Assembly: GCA_946902985.2 (NCBI GenBank)
Contig: OX336397.1
Coordinates: 155,055,890 to 155,119,889, forward strand
Direction of reading: 5' to 3'
Source: Meconema thalassinum
Taxonomy: Eukaryota > Arthropoda > Insecta > Orthoptera > Tettigoniidae
DNA length: 64,000 nt
Numbering within the stretch: the stretch's first letter is position 1; each line of letters opens with the position of its first letter. Positions 22,221 to 34,095 of this stretch are shown here, in pieces. Below the pieces are notes generated by a model that saw only the letters and a list, made by a program, of their open reading frames with translations, was not told where the DNA came from and searched no databases. A program made the translations under genes and the position numbers.

Positions 22221-25144
22221 ATATAAATAATTTAAAATAAAATGTAACATTATTTATATCACTACACATCCTACATAAATGAATACAAATTTAAATATTA
22301 ATACCCCCATAACGACAACATACAAATAATACCCTTCAACAATACATAAAAATATACAAGAACATACTCTTTTCACTTTACATATTTGTACTATCATTTC
22401 TCATTCTTCCAAATGTTCATAATGTTCATTCTTCTTTATGTATTAAACGAGCTGTAAAAAATATACATATAAAATGCCCTTCACTTTTATTTTTGACATA
22501 TATGTCAACGCTGCACTCGTTTATATTTCGGTGATCGTATGCATGACATACAATTTTGGCTTCATCTCTTTTGAACGTAGTTTTTGTATATCAGTCTGGC
22601 GTAGAAGTACATTGTTGTAATACCAGCTGATTAACCCATAATAACTATTACAGCACACGATAATAGGATGCAAACAATACAATATTCCTTTCGTCTTTAT
22701 AAAGGGATTACTCAAATGCAGTAAAATTTCAATAATTGAAGAAAAAAATAACTTAGCAAGATACCTAAGACAATTCCTATTTCAGTGCATATGTCATACA
22801 TGTAAATATTTCCCCAAATACATAATGACATCGAAATACCTCAAAGCAGTTATTAAACAGTTCATTTAAATATCCAAGTTACTACTCACCTGCCTTCGTG
22901 GCTTAATTCTTTCTTAGGCCACGGCCGCCTCCTTCCAAATTAATACTTCCTAAGTCTCCACGACTTCTTAACTTCTCATAAAACCATAATTCCTCTTTAC
23001 TACTTCTCGAAAACAATAACTTGAATTTTCAAAATCACCAATAAACATAAAATCTGACTTCTCGTTCACTTTATAAAATTTAACTTAGCGTCAAGATATA
23101 ACTTTACCGTAACGTCATTCCTTACTTACCATAACAAAATGATTAAGACTTGGACAAAATACTACTCAATACCTGAATTACGTATATCACTAAACTATTT
23201 CACAAAAACACATGACAAACTCCTCGGAATAAATATTTCGTTCCACAAAATATTAATGCTCTTATACTTTGAACTTAGTCTATTCATGATTTGACTTTTT
23301 GCTGAATGCCTAAAAAAAACCCCCCTTAGTTTTCTCTCAAAACTCTTAATTAAGTACCGTGTCCTCCAAACACCACTTCCTACTTGTTCTGACCGCCTGG
23401 ACTATAGCTCACTCTTGCTATACCAGAATCTCTCAAAACTCATCGTGACATCACACGTCACATACAAAAACTTCCCCTATTCGTGGTATAATCCCACTTC
23501 TTCTTACTGTTACAGGTCACCTCTTACTGACCAATAACACATTAAATTTCAGCTAAAAAAATCTTACATGCTTCGACTAACTCCTTGGAATAATAACATC
23601 ACACTTCGCTTTCCTAATTATTGTCTTCCTAAAATAATGACAGTGTTCCTGTTGATAGTCAATAACACCGACACTCTTAATTAGCAAATATTCTCCCATA
23701 ATCACTTCATAAAGCAAGTCCTGAGTTATAACACAGTTCAGACACTCTCTGCTCTACCAAATTAACTGCGTAAATTACACCTGCCTTTAATTGAAACTTC
23801 ATTATTATCCTTTAGGTATCTTCACCTTACATTACTAACTTATTCTTGTCTTCAACATATTAAACTTTTATTTACTAACTCCGTATGACATAAATAAAAC
23901 TTTAATTTCCTGTCTACTAAAAAAAATGATTTATCTTTAAATCCTAAAACGTCGAATTATAATAAATTCCTTTCAATATTAGTAAATATTATGTCAACCT
24001 TTTAATTATAATTATTATCTTTACTTTAACCTGTGTGTAGGACAACAATCTACCACATCATTAATTCGTTATTATTCATCAGTAACTTTTTACTAAAAGT
24101 GGTTTAGCTCGATAACAAGCTTTGTAATATCTTTAAAACGTGCGTAACTGTAACAAAAACTTGGACAATCTTACCTTTGTAATCTCTTATTACCTTGTGT
24201 GCATACATCCATATATACTTAAAAAAAACTCCCTTATTAACTTCACGTAGTCCCGTAGATACCATAAAAAATCTCATAACTCAACGGAATATACCTCGCT
24301 GACCTACTTCATCTTACCAAAAACTTCCTAAAACTTCATTTGGCATCTTACCAAAACTTCCTCCATTATAACTCCATTTGGCATCTTACCAAAAACTTCC
24401 TCAAAAAACAACTTCATTTGGTATCTTACCAAAACTTTAAAACCACATTGCTCAACGGCATTACCTTCGTTGGCCTACTTCTTCAAACTCACGTCCATTT
24501 ACGTGAAAATACACACATACACACACACATATCTGTCAACAAGTACCAGATGTCCTAATTAGTTACTACTTCCTCATTTCAACCCGATGTTGGTTAATTC
24601 ATACAACGCATTACCATTAACAATTCTAAACCACTTATAAATTTCTCAACATATATCCGCTGATAACCTCGCTGTCCTCAACTGAAACTTCTTTATTAAA
24701 TCACTACTTAATTCTTCAACTCACTAGTTTTATTACCACTGTATCATCTGATCTTCACTCACTTTTGAATTAAATCTTTATTACCATTATTCTTAATTAT
24801 GGTTGCCATAATAATTATTACTTTCTTTCGATTACTTACCTATGTAATAACCTTCCTACTTTTAAAATTTAATTCTTACTTCATCCAACTTACCTGCAGT
24901 TTAAGGACCTACATTCAACTTACCTGCATTGCTCAATAGCACGACAACCTCTGTCTTCAAAATTAAATAATTTTAGTCAATCTAAATCAATAAGCGTAGG
25001 CACTACGCGCCCCTTACCATCCTAACTTCACGACTGAATTAAAATTACACACAGCAGGTTTCTTATCTACCTCTTTTAAGTCATATTAAACTTCATTACT
25101 TAATATTTAAGTCATACGGAAGAGTAACTATCGGTAATATAAAT
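22221..25144 (-). other. Non-coding 3' internal region of element 2
   Basis: Homologous to 9844-12747 and 50994-54014. It has no significant ORF. Tandem units of 'ttggcatcttaccaaaac' (four to five) lie at about 24310-24440. Confidence 0.75.
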
Positions 25145-27304
25145 TTACATCACTACTTTCTCTGGCATTTCACCGTTCTTACCATCTTCATCTTCAATTC
25201 TATCTCTTTCTAGGGTTCCATTTTCCTCTTTTCTTATAACATTACTTTCTACCTCTTTCGGACTACACTCATCAACAGTAACATTATACTTCGGCTTTCC
25301 TCCTATCATTTCCCCAAGTCTGGCTAATTCATTACGCCACTGCACATCATATGCTTTCTTTCTCTCTTTCATTCTGATTTCTTTTTCCACTAACAACTTA
25401 ATTCTCTTCTCTTTCATTTTACTTCTAAAATATCTACCTACATGTCTTCCCTTCACTTCTCCACTACTAATATTTAATTTTCTCTTTAGCCGTTGCCCAT
25501 TGCTTCTCCTCTTATCTATCTCTCTCCTCCTCTTAACCTGTTTACTAATTATGTTCTTCTGACTATGACTTAACGCACGCTTCTCTGCCACTAATAATTT
25601 CATATTAACTTCCTCTATCACAGGACTAAATTCTTCCCTAGTTTGCCTATCTAATTTATCTATGATTGTCTGCATCTTAATCTCTTGGGTGCTTAGTACT
25701 TTCTTTATCTTACCTACTTCTATCCCTATCTTTTCTCTCATCTTCTTCACTTCTTTTTCGCTACATTCTATAGTCTCTTCTACAGCTATCCTGCGTTCAT
25801 CTAAAATCTCCTTCAACTCTACTATGCTTTCTCCTACTATCTCCTCTGACGCTAATCTATTTTCACCTAAAATCTCGTCTGACTCTAATCTGATTTCACC
25901 TAAAATCTCCGCTATTTGTCGTTCCTCACCTAAGATCTCCTCCGATTCCAATCTGCTTTCACCTACAATCTCCAATGACTCTAATCTACTTTCAATTACA
26001 GTCTCCACTAATTCCAATTTGCTTTCACCTAAAATCTCGTCTGACTCTAATCTGATTTCACCTAAAATCTCCGCTAATTCCAATTTGCTTTCACCTAAAA
26101 TCTCGTCTGACTCTAATCTGATTTCACCTAAAATCTCCGCTATTTGCCGTTCCTCACCTAAGATCTCCTCCGATTCCAATCTGCTTTCACCTACAATCTC
26201 CAATGACTCTAATCTACTTTCAATTACAGTCTCCACTAATTCCAATTTGCTTTCACCTAAAATCTCGTCTGACTCTAATCTGATTTCACCTAAAATCTCC
26301 GCTAATTCCAATTTGCTTTCACCTAAAATCTCGTCTGACTCCATTCTACTTTCAATTATAGTCTCCTTACAGGCTGTCTTTACTGATTCTACTGCAGTTT
26401 CCCCTAAAGTCTCTACCACCTGCCTAGTTTCCACTTCTACCAATTTGCTAAAACTTTCACCTTGAGTTGCTATTTTCTCTTCAATCACAGTTACTATTCT
26501 TTCCTGAATCCTACTTTCTGCTGCTTCTAATTTCTTATCTACTGTCTTAATAATATATTTAGCCTTCATCTCTACCTCCTCCTTAATTTCACCTCTGATT
26601 TCCTGTTTCACCCCCTGAATACTCTCCTGTAGCATATCATACTTCATACTTAATTCTTCATTGACTTTAACCACACTGTCTAGTTTTACATTATTCTCTT
26701 CCAGCTTCTGATTTATTTTACTCATATCTTGATTTAGCCTACCCATCTCTTCTCTCATCTCCTTACTATTTTTATTCATATCTTTATCTAATTTCTCAAA
26801 TTTACCATTGAATTCTAAATAATTTCTTTTATTCTCTTCACTATTTTTATTCATATCTTTATCTAATTTCTCAAATTTATCATTGAATTCCTTCCTACTT
26901 TCTAAATTATCTTTCTTATTCTCTTCCATATTTTGATTTAGCCTACCAATATTTTCTTTCATCTCCCTACTATTTTTATTCATCTCCTGACTATTTTTAT
27001 TCATCTCCCTCAAGATATCAGCTAATGAAATTTCATGGACCTCTAAGGACTTCTGTTTCTCCTGACTACCACTAGTCCCAGGATGTACCTCTGTATTCGT
27101 CTCGAGATTTTCCTCTGAATTCATGTCAGGGTTAACCTCAGGATTATTTTCAGGATTACTCTCAGGATTATTCTCAAGATTTACCTCCGACATCTTGGTA
27201 TTATTCTCTACGCTCTCAACATCGCTACCGCTATCAACCTCCTTATAATTAACTTTCTTGACTGCATCCCTACTTCTCAACTGCCTCTGTTCCTCCTCCG
27301 ACAT
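25145..27304 (-). CDS. Gag-like coiled-coil protein with basic C-terminus
   Basis: 719 aa from ATG at 27304 ('MSEEEQRQLRSRDAV'); an upstream extension in frame starts only at GTG. Residues 1-100 are acidic and Asn-rich, and align with the element 1 protein. Residues about 110-260 are KFEKLDKDMNKNS-type coiled coil. Residues about 300-500 are unusual short repeats of the type 'ESRLESEEILGE'. A 76-residue block here is tandemly duplicated (228-bp DNA period). Residues about 590-670 are basic, with 'KQVKRRREIDKRR' and 'RYFRSKMKEKRIKLL', which could bind RNA or act as a nuclear localisation signal. There is no capsid-type domain and no zinc knuckle. The antisense 267-codon ORF is a shadow of the repeats. 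Function is inferred only from position and the shared N-terminus. Confidence 0.8.
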   Translation of the reverse strand: MSEEEQRQLRSRDAVKKVNYKEVDSGSDVESVENNTKMSEVNLENNPESNPENNPEVNPDMNSEENLETNTEVHPGTSGSQEKQKSLEVHEISLADILREMNKNSQEMNKNSREMKENIGRLNQNMEENKKDNLESRKEFNDKFEKLDKDMNKNSEENKRNYLEFNGKFEKLDKDMNKNSKEMREEMGRLNQDMSKINQKLEENNVKLDSVVKVNEELSMKYDMLQESIQGVKQEIRGEIKEEVEMKAKYIIKTVDKKLEAAESRIQERIVTVIEEKIATQGESFSKLVEVETRQVVETLGETAVESVKTACKETIIESRMESDEILGESKLELAEILGEIRLESDEILGESKLELVETVIESRLESLEIVGESRLESEEILGEERQIAEILGEIRLESDEILGESKLELAEILGEIRLESDEILGESKLELVETVIESRLESLEIVGESRLESEEILGEERQIAEILGEIRLESDEILGENRLASEEIVGESIVELKEILDERRIAVEETIECSEKEVKKMREKIGIEVGKIKKVLSTQEIKMQTIIDKLDRQTREEFSPVIEEVNMKLLVAEKRALSHSQKNIISKQVKRRREIDKRRSNGQRLKRKLNISSGEVKGRHVGRYFRSKMKEKRIKLLVEKEIRMKERKKAYDVQWRNELARLGEMIGGKPKYNVTVDECSPKEVESNVIRKEENGTLERDRIEDEDGKNGEMPEKVVM
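25893..26348 (-). repeat. 228-bp tandem duplication inside element 2 ORF
   Basis: 'gttcctcacctaagatctcc' occurs at 25921 and again at 26149, exactly 228 bp apart, with near-identical flanks. Element 3 has a single copy. The duplication is in frame (76 codons). Confidence 0.85.
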
Positions 27305-27429
27305 CTTGAAGTACACCGTATAACAATTGCCCTTCCAAAATTTCACTTCACTTCACTGTCCCCCAAAAGCACTGACAATTTGCACTGAAATTATACACTC
27401 CTCTGACTAAATACCGAATGGTTTTCGTG

Positions 27430-27447
27430 CCCTACTTTGTGGCGCCA
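27430..27447 (-). promoter_or_regulatory. Primer binding site, element 2 (degenerate)
   Basis: TGGCGCC followed by ACAAAGTAGGG on the minus strand, 2 nt from the 5' LTR. It is almost the same as in element 1 and differs from the full tRNA-Lys complement in element 3. Confidence 0.7.
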
Positions 27448-27449
27448 AA

Positions 27450-28691
27450 TGTAACATTTTTAATGAGTTTACTAAACGTGGTGATGACTATTGTGGTTCA
27501 ATAAAACAAACATGATATGAATAAATAATATACACTGTGGTGTGACCTTACCTGTGATAGTGTAATATAATAAGTTGTTGAGCGCCAGATTCCTATTTAA
27601 GATAGTGAATCGAAATTTATTGATTTAACCTCGGCTAGCAGCAGTAGAGTCGAGAACCACTTACCCGGGCCGTAGTGAGACAAAGTCATCTAACCAATCC
27701 GTATTTAATCAAGGAGTATGATTGCCTTAAAGTACCAACTACAATGAAAGAAATAGGCATTACGTTAAAGGAAATGAATTTATTTACTCAAGAACAAAAT
27801 ACTAATAAAACAGAATAGTGATAGTCACACAATTGAATTTAAAATTACTCAATGCGGCAATTAATTATTTAAAAGAAAATGAATATTAAAATGAATTGAA
27901 AGTTAAATGAAGTTAAATTATAATAGAGACGATAGTTATTGAATTGTTGGCTCACCCAGTCGAAGACTCGTCATATTTAAGAAATGATCGATGATCTCGT
28001 TGTTACGTCGCTTATGTTTAAAAAAATGATGTGATATCTCATTTACTATGAAATATCCTCATTAAGTACGTTGCCATCTGTAGAAAGACTCTTGATCAGG
28101 GATATAACCCATTATGTATTGATATAGATGTCGGCAAGACATCGTTCAGTGTCGACTCTCGGTGCTCAGTCCATTAGGACCCAGAAAGCAAGGTTACAAC
28201 TTCCTTCCTTCATTAAGAGCTGTAGATCAATGCCATTCTTGTCCGATGTTGCAGGTACAAATACTAATGACTTCCTTGTCACGTGGTGTCACAGCTTCCC
28301 TCTCTATTAGCCTTCTCCATTCTTGACTCATAACTTGCAATATATATTGACGCGTATATACCGTAGAAAATGGCGTGTTGGTTACACCATAGTGTGTTTC
28401 TTAACATCTCAGGAAAATGACGCAGTTTGCCGTGGTGAAATTCTTACTACGTCGTTCAGTTTGTGACGCACAGGGTTAGTCCATATCGCCAGTCTTGTTG
28501 CAATATATAATACTTCGTCTCTTTACAAGTAATTGTTAATAAAAATCTAATTGAATATAATAATCAAAACCGCTTACAATTATCTGATATAAAAATCATC
28601 TCATGGATGTACTAGTTAATAATAATAATAATAACATGATAATAAATGAATAACCCTTTAAATATAACAGCTATGGGATCGAATCGTTACA
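27450..28691 (-). repeat. 5' LTR of element 2
   Basis: 1242 bp, the partner of 20968-22210. A 60-codon ORF antisense to the element recurs in every LTR of this subfamily only because the LTRs are copies. Confidence 0.92.
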
Positions 28692-29293
28692 AAAGGTCTA
28701 CTTAAATTTTCAAATTAGCTTGGCCGCCATGTTCGTTTTGTAGTAAACCGGTTTTTGAAAATCTTATAGATGAACTTCCAGTAGTTTATCTCCGTACAAA
28801 ATTTCAGGGCGATACCGCTAATAGTTTCAGAGATATAGAATGGCGGTGAAATATTTCGCACAGGCGCCATTTTGTGGTTATGTAAACAATTCAACGAAGT
28901 TAGATGTCGGTGCATTAAAATGTGTATAAACATATACTGTACCAAGTTTTATTGCGTTTGGTTGATTAAATCGCGAGAAACATCTATTAAAACGTCGCAA
29001 CATCGCTTGGCAACCATGTTGGTTTTGAAGTTACCAGTTTCTCAAGAGTCACATAGGTGAACTTCTAGTTGTTCCCTTTATCACCGTAAGAAATTCCAGG
29101 GTGGTACCGGTAATAGTTTAGGAGATATTGAATCCTGGTGAAATATTTCGCACAGCCGCCATGTTGGATTGGTGAGACGTAACAAAATTTGAAGGGCACG
29201 GTCGGGGTCACCCGGAATAGTGCTATGAACTTACCGACTTTCATTAAAATCGCTGCAGCCGTTTAGAATTTATTGGGGGGGGGGGGACACACA

Positions 29294-29338
<45 letters not shown>

Positions 29339-29391
29339 CAAAAGGTGATCTCATAAGCCTATTTTTTCAAAATTGAAAATAGGCTAAAAAT
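28692..29391 (-). repeat. Repeat E copy 1, right part
   Basis: Continues the repeat interrupted by LTR element 2. It includes a G-run at 29274-29286, a (CA)n tract at about 29288-29334, and a terminal hairpin 'agcctattttttc...gaaaataggct'. The same end lies at 56418 in the second copy. Confidence 0.7.
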
Positions 29392-29867
29392 ACCGGCCAC
29401 GGCCAGTCAAATAGACAAGTAGTATAGGAAGGTGCTCCATGGCATAAAGGATTATGAAATATATTTCTACTTCTACCTTTCCTAAACATAAGAATTTGTA
29501 TGTCGATGTAGCGATTATATTAACAGTGTTGCCATTACATACTATATGATAACAAACATTGACCACATTCATGAATGCAGGCAATACAGCAAAGATTTTA
29601 CTTGCAGTGCAGTTTGCAGAAACAATCATTTTTATCGGCAATATCAATGTGGCAGACAACTGTTTTTTCGGGGGGGGGGGGGGGGCATTGTCCCTTGTGC
29701 CCCCCCCCCCCCCGCCCCTCTGGATCCGCCACTGTCCCGACATGCGTTGCAATGCCATTCAAAGACAGAAAGAAATATAATAATAATAATCCCGGCCAAA
29801 AACCGCGGCGTAAACTGTATTGGAATAGACAGCGATAACAGATAACACGGCGGGCTGCCTGACAGTC

Positions 29868-30163
29868 TCCTCATGTCACGACAGCAATGGCTATGCTGGC
29901 TAAAACGCAGCGTTAGGTCATGGGGCTCTCTGCTGACTCGGTAGACGCGTGGGTTCGAGCCCCGCCGTCGGCCATCCTTGAAATGGTTTTTCCGAGGTTT
30001 CCCATTTTCAACACCAGGGAAATGCTGGGACGGTACCTTCTGATAGGCTACGGCCACTTCCTTCCACATCCTCGCCCAATTTCTTTCATCTTCATCCATT
30101 CCGTCTCTCATTCAGAGGCGCAGGTCGCACACGGGCGTCGACTAGAAATACCTGCACTCGACA
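29868..30163 (+). mobile_element. SINE D copy 2
   Basis: Head 'tggctatgctggctaaaac', B box 'gtgggttcgagccccgccg', core 'gaaatgctgggacggtacc'. It is followed by an (AAC)n tract to 30180. It lies in the right part of repeat G. Confidence 0.78.
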
Positions 30164-30444
30164 ACAACAACAACAACAACTCGCAATGAATCATTAAGCC
30201 TTTCTCACACCTTGCATTGTGGAGTGATAAAAATACAGATGGTGCAATTGGGTTACTGTGGGATTTAAGCGTTCCTGTTATGTCCCTCGCCCTTTTGTGG
30301 TACATAACTAATTTATAGGCAGAAACCTTCCCTGGAGTGCACACAACTCACCTAAATTTCATAGCAATTGGATGAATGGTATATGAACGAATAGGGGACA
30401 GACAGACAAACTATCCCGTAACAATGATTTTTATAGATAGATTA

Positions 30445-31165
30445 GGTGATGATGATGATGATGATAATTGTTGTTTCGAGGGGCCTAACATGTAGATTAT
30501 CGGCCTCTAATGGTCTGGGTGATAGTGAAAGATGATATGAGAATGAAAACTATAACTAATACTAACTACAAACTTACATACTAGAAGAAGAAATGGTAAA
30601 CAAATAAAGGATAAGGCAAATCAAGGACAGGAAGAAAAGAAATGCCCTCAACCCTCCAAGAATGAGGATTGAATGACTTGGAATGAAGGAGAGACATGAA
30701 AGGCAGATGGGAAAGGGAAAGAGGAGAGGGCCCGGCCTTAAGTCAGAGGAAAAAGGGGACAAAACGGACCCAGCTCAGGAATCCCTCGGGGGTCGCCAAC
30801 TACAAAACTCACCAGCCTTGAGCCCTTGAGGGTGTAGCACTATCCAGGGTACACCAAACGTGGTGGGGCTACACACACCCTGCCTCCTTGAGGGCCTTGT
30901 GCAGAAGGCAGGAGATAACATGAAAAGAAAAAGAAGGCTGACCCCTCGAAGAATGACTGTATCAGAAAAGATGTGACAAGGGCCAATTAAGGCGGGAAAG
31001 TGAAACTCTCTCTAGTCTTCAGAAGAGAACAAGAGTTGACCACGAGAGGTCGACAGGAAAGATGCCAGAGAGGAGCTTGGCACACGTGGAACCAATGCCG
31101 AACTCAGCTGGGGCCTCGTGGTCGCCAACCCACGTCCCACTAAATGTGAGCCCCTGGGCAGATTT
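30445..31165 (+). repeat. Dispersed repeat I, copy 2
   Basis: Begins after a (GAT)n tract with 'gaggggcctaacatgtagat' and runs through 'aatccctcgggggtcgccaa' to 'aatgtgagcccctgggcag'. The last 200 bp matches 1-236. ORFs inside show no known domain. Confidence 0.6.
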
Positions 31166-31416
31166 CATATTAGGGGTTAGGACATCTTGGTTATCAGCCC
31201 TGTATAGTTTGGTGGGTGTAGAACCTATATTTTTGTGATGATGATTGCAGTAGTGTGTGTAACTGTATCAGGGACGAGGTTGGGGTAGGCGCCCCGGGAC
31301 TTGCCTGGGAGGGGGGAGTGAGAGTGAACGTCACTGAGTAAAACCTACAAATGCAGAAAACCACCCACACTGTGTTGAATGAATTGAAATGAAAACTTGT
31401 CAGCAAGCTGTTAATA

Positions 31417-32324
31417 CAGTATGACCTGTCTAAGACAAAATACACTACAAAGAAGTACTGTTTTCCCCACTTTAAACAACTTAATTGTTTTGCCGGACGT
31501 TTGTTTTTCTCGTGTTCTTCAATATCTTTAATTTTCTCCTCCAGTGTAAGTGTCTTATGTTGAGAAGTCATTGTCATTGAATTACAGTACGTAACCTTCC
31601 CACAGTAAAGAGTACACCTTTAAAGATCACCCAAGTTCACTGTTTTCTTCTATTCGTACTTCTACCTTCATTTGTCAGAAGGAAACTATGTAGTACTGCT
31701 CGGGTCTAAGCTCTGTGAACTTGCGGGATGAAGGGCAGAGGCAAGAAAGGAGCAGGCGAGGATTGAGAAGCCTGTTGTCGACAACCCACCGTGTTATTGT
31801 ACCTGACATTCTCGTCTATTCCAATACTGCTAACATAGGGTCTTTTCTGAAACCAGTGTGGTGTTACGAATAAGTGAGTGAGTCACCGACCAATGTATTT
31901 GGTTCTGTACTATGCACGACCGTGAAACGTCATCACTCGTCAACACCACTTCTCATAGTCCACGATGCTCATTCCCCTCAGGTTCACGCAGCTTAGACCC
32001 GACCAGTACAAGAAGGTTGGAGGAAGTAATGCTACAGATAGAGAAATGTAGCATGATTTCTACATCCTTGAGGAAAGATTAGAGTAAATATTTCCTAGAA
32101 CTTTGGTGCAAGTACAGTCACGCTCAAAATTTAGTGCATAGGTTTGTATTATGGATAAGATAATCAGTCTTAATCAGGTCATTTGCGCCTACAGTTCCGG
32201 AATTTCTTTCCGTTTCCACGTTAGGCAGATTTCCGGCTTACAGTGTCATTTTACATAGGAAACACCTCCGTTCCAAATTTTGTATTCCGTTTGTCCAGGT
32301 TTCCGGTTTAGGCAGGTTTTACTG
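31417..32324 (-). mobile_element. pogo/Tigger-type transposon, internally deleted
   Basis: The right terminus on the minus strand reads 'cagtaaaacctgcctaaacc' and the left terminus 'cagtatgacctgtctaagac', imperfect inverted repeats. TA precedes the left end (31415-31416), but the right flank is not TA. The transposase start lies about 750 bp in and runs straight into the other terminus, so most of the gene has been deleted. Confidence 0.65.
31445..31577 (-). pseudogene. Tigger/CENP-B-like transposase N-terminal fragment
   Basis: From ATG at 31577 about 44 codons read 'HKTLTLEEKIKDIEEHEKN' then 'KRPAKQLS', matching the start of the psq/CENP-B N-terminal helix-turn-helix found in pogo and Tigger transposases. 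Homology stops where the sequence enters the 3' terminus of the element. The open frame continues beyond this point but is not transposase-like. No DDE domain remains, so the protein would be catalytically dead. Confidence 0.6.
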
Positions 32325-33245
32325 AACTACTTTGTGGTAAAGTGAACTTATCTGAAAGTATGTTGCTTCCAAGTTGCAAGATCTGAGATTGGTTTGTTAA
32401 ATGGAAGTGAACTTGGACTGTTGGTGCAGCAGAAAACGGGAGAAATGTGGTGTTACTGGAGAAGGTTAGAGTATGTTAAACCGATCGCGTGCTAGTTATG
32501 TAGAGATGACAGGGAGCCAGGGAGCGCTGCATCAAACTAGTCTAAAGACTGAAGAAGACTGAAAAAACACACACTTGTTCATGATCCTGCTTCAAACGTT
32601 ATGTGGAATTCCATAGGCCATATTCTCGTTCACAACAATGTAATAACCTCTCGCCTTGAAATGCCAACTGCCCGATTCGGGTTCAAATTCCGACTTAGTC
32701 AAGTCTTAACCCGCGAGGACTGGCGCAAGGGTATTTTTGACCCGAGGCTGAAATATTTTCGTTTTGATCAGCCCTTATTTCCTGTCGCTTACAGTACCTT
32801 CCTTCCTAGCCTTGAACTTCACCCTGCAAAAGAAACATGTCGATAGCTATTTGAACACTCAAGTTATTTCTATATTATTTACGGTCGGGTCAGATTTACC
32901 CATGGCGCCAGTCCTCGCGTGACAATTTTCGGCTTACGTTAGTCGGGACAATCTGCAAAAAATAAGGGGGAAAACAGACTATTGTGGTGCAGCACAATCA
33001 CATAGCTCACGTTCTTGTTGATCCATGTTTTGGTCTAGGGACACCTTGGTCATAAGCTCCTTTGTTCAAAAAATTGAGATTACTGTTTCGCCGCCATTAT
33101 CAGGGCCAATTACAGTATACTGTTACGAAAGTTATTGTCCTTTTTTTGCAAGTTAAATTTGAGAAATATAAATAAACCTCATTTTATATTGGGAATAGTT
33201 CATAGGAAGACACCAGGTGTAGAATTACTTCGTTAAAATCCGCAC
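32325..33245. other. Unassigned sequence
   Basis: No gene recognised. 'gattcgggttcaaattccga' at about 32686 resembles a B box but has no convincing tRNA or SINE context. 'ggcgccagtcctcg' recurs at 32904 and 34136. Confidence 0.35.
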
Positions 33246-34084
33246 GGTGGCTTCGGTGGCGTAGTTGGTAGCATGCTGAGCTTCTATGCCCAAGGTCACG
33301 GGTTCAAACCCGGCCGAAGTCGTCGGATTTTTTAAGAGCGTTAAAATCCCTCAGTACGCCTTACTTCGTAGGGAAGTAAAGCCGGTGGTCCCATGTCATA
33401 GATTAATGGCATGATAAAGAACCTTCCACTAATTACACTTGTGAAAAAAATGAAATCCACAGCCTGCTTCCAGTCTCCTACCGGGTCAGGAATGGAATGA
33501 ATGAAGCCCCCATCTAGCGGCGAGGATATGAACTGTGCCGACTGCCGAGGCCTGACGCACTCCTCTGGGGCAATGATTAAATGAATGACAGATGAAATGA
33601 AATGATAGTGGAGAGAGTTGCTGGAATGAAATGTTGTCAGGGAAAACCGGAGTGCCCGGAGAAAAAATCCCGTCTGCCTCCGTTTTGTCCAGCACAGATC
33701 TCACATGGAGTGACCGGGATTTGAACCACGGACCCAGCGGTGAGAGGCCGCCGTGCTGCCGCCTATGCCACGGAGGCTTAATTACACTTGTGTGAGGCTA
33801 AATTATAGGTTATATTTGACTAACGCTGTTAGGTTCCAACGTTCGTCGCCAGGAGCCGACTGCGGTGGCATCTAGTAACAAAGTTCAGAACTAGTTGGTC
33901 CTTGACGGTGGCATTTGGTAGCAAAAGTTGGAAGTACTTGAAAATCGAATGTCTTCAGTCCTTACTTCAATTAAAAACAGATAACACACACTAATACAGC
34001 CATCACAATTAACACTGGTTATCAGACAGATCATGACAGCGTTGTCGCAGCCCCTAAACTAAGGAACTAACTAACCAACCAACC
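33246..34084 (+). mobile_element. SINE A copy 3, split by SINE B
   Basis: Full-length SINE A starting at the tRNA-like head 'ggtggcttcggtggcgtag' with B box 'cgggttcaaacccggcc'. The target duplication AAAATCCGCAC (33235-33245) reappears at 34085-34095 with one mismatch. It is interrupted at 33444-33778 by SINE B. Confidence 0.88.
33444..33778 (-). mobile_element. SINE B copy 1, nested in SINE A
   Basis: On the minus strand: 'aagcctccgtggcataggcgg' head (tRNA-like), B box region 'gtggttcaaatcccggtcac', 335 bp in all, ending in an oligo-A/T tail at 33444. It is bracketed by the 14-bp target duplication 'taattacacttgtg' (33430-33443 and 33779-33792). A second copy is at 62026-62354. Confidence 0.88.
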
Positions 34085-34095
34085 AAAATCCGTAC

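Larger units (their letters stand above)
20968..28691 (-). mobile_element. LTR retrotransposon element 2 (gag-like only)
   Basis: This is a complete 7.7-kb element on the minus strand with LTRs at 20968-22210 and 27450-28691. It has the 4-bp target duplication AAAG (20964-20967 and 28692-28695). The LTR pair differs by about one substitution (21155/27632 region) and one base in an A run, so it is recent. The internal region carries one ORF, a ~2.9-kb conserved non-coding region and a polypurine tract. No pol motifs were seen. It lies inside repeat E. Confidence 0.92.
19743..29734. mobile_element. hAT element, interior replaced by nested insertions
   Basis: The termini 'cagtggcggatccagagg' and 'cctctggatccgccactg' are inverted repeats of the CAG-GGCGGATCC type typical of hAT transposons. 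They are flanked by a perfect 8-bp duplication TCCCGACA (19735-19742 and 29735-29742), the diagnostic hAT length. hAT sequence proper appears to be only 19743-20130 and 29392-29734 (~730 bp, non-coding), so it is a MITE-like derivative. Everything between is later insertion. The right end carries G13 and C13 runs at 29670-29713. Confidence 0.85.
19727..30441 (+). repeat. Dispersed repeat G, split by a 10-kb nest
   Basis: The sequence flanking the hAT insertion joins as 'actagctattcccgaca' plus 'tgcgttgcaatgccattc'. It continues through 30180-30440 with 'catagcaattggatgaatgg' and 'gggacagacagacaaac', a layout common to dispersed arthropod repeats. Only about 16 bp lies left of the insertion, so the extent is inferred. 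Confidence 0.4.

Noticed and set aside
25662..26465. 267-codon plus-strand ORF
   Set aside because: It is antisense to the repetitive part of the element 2 gag-like ORF. The in-frame repeats keep the opposite strand open, and the same shadow appears at 49967-50476.
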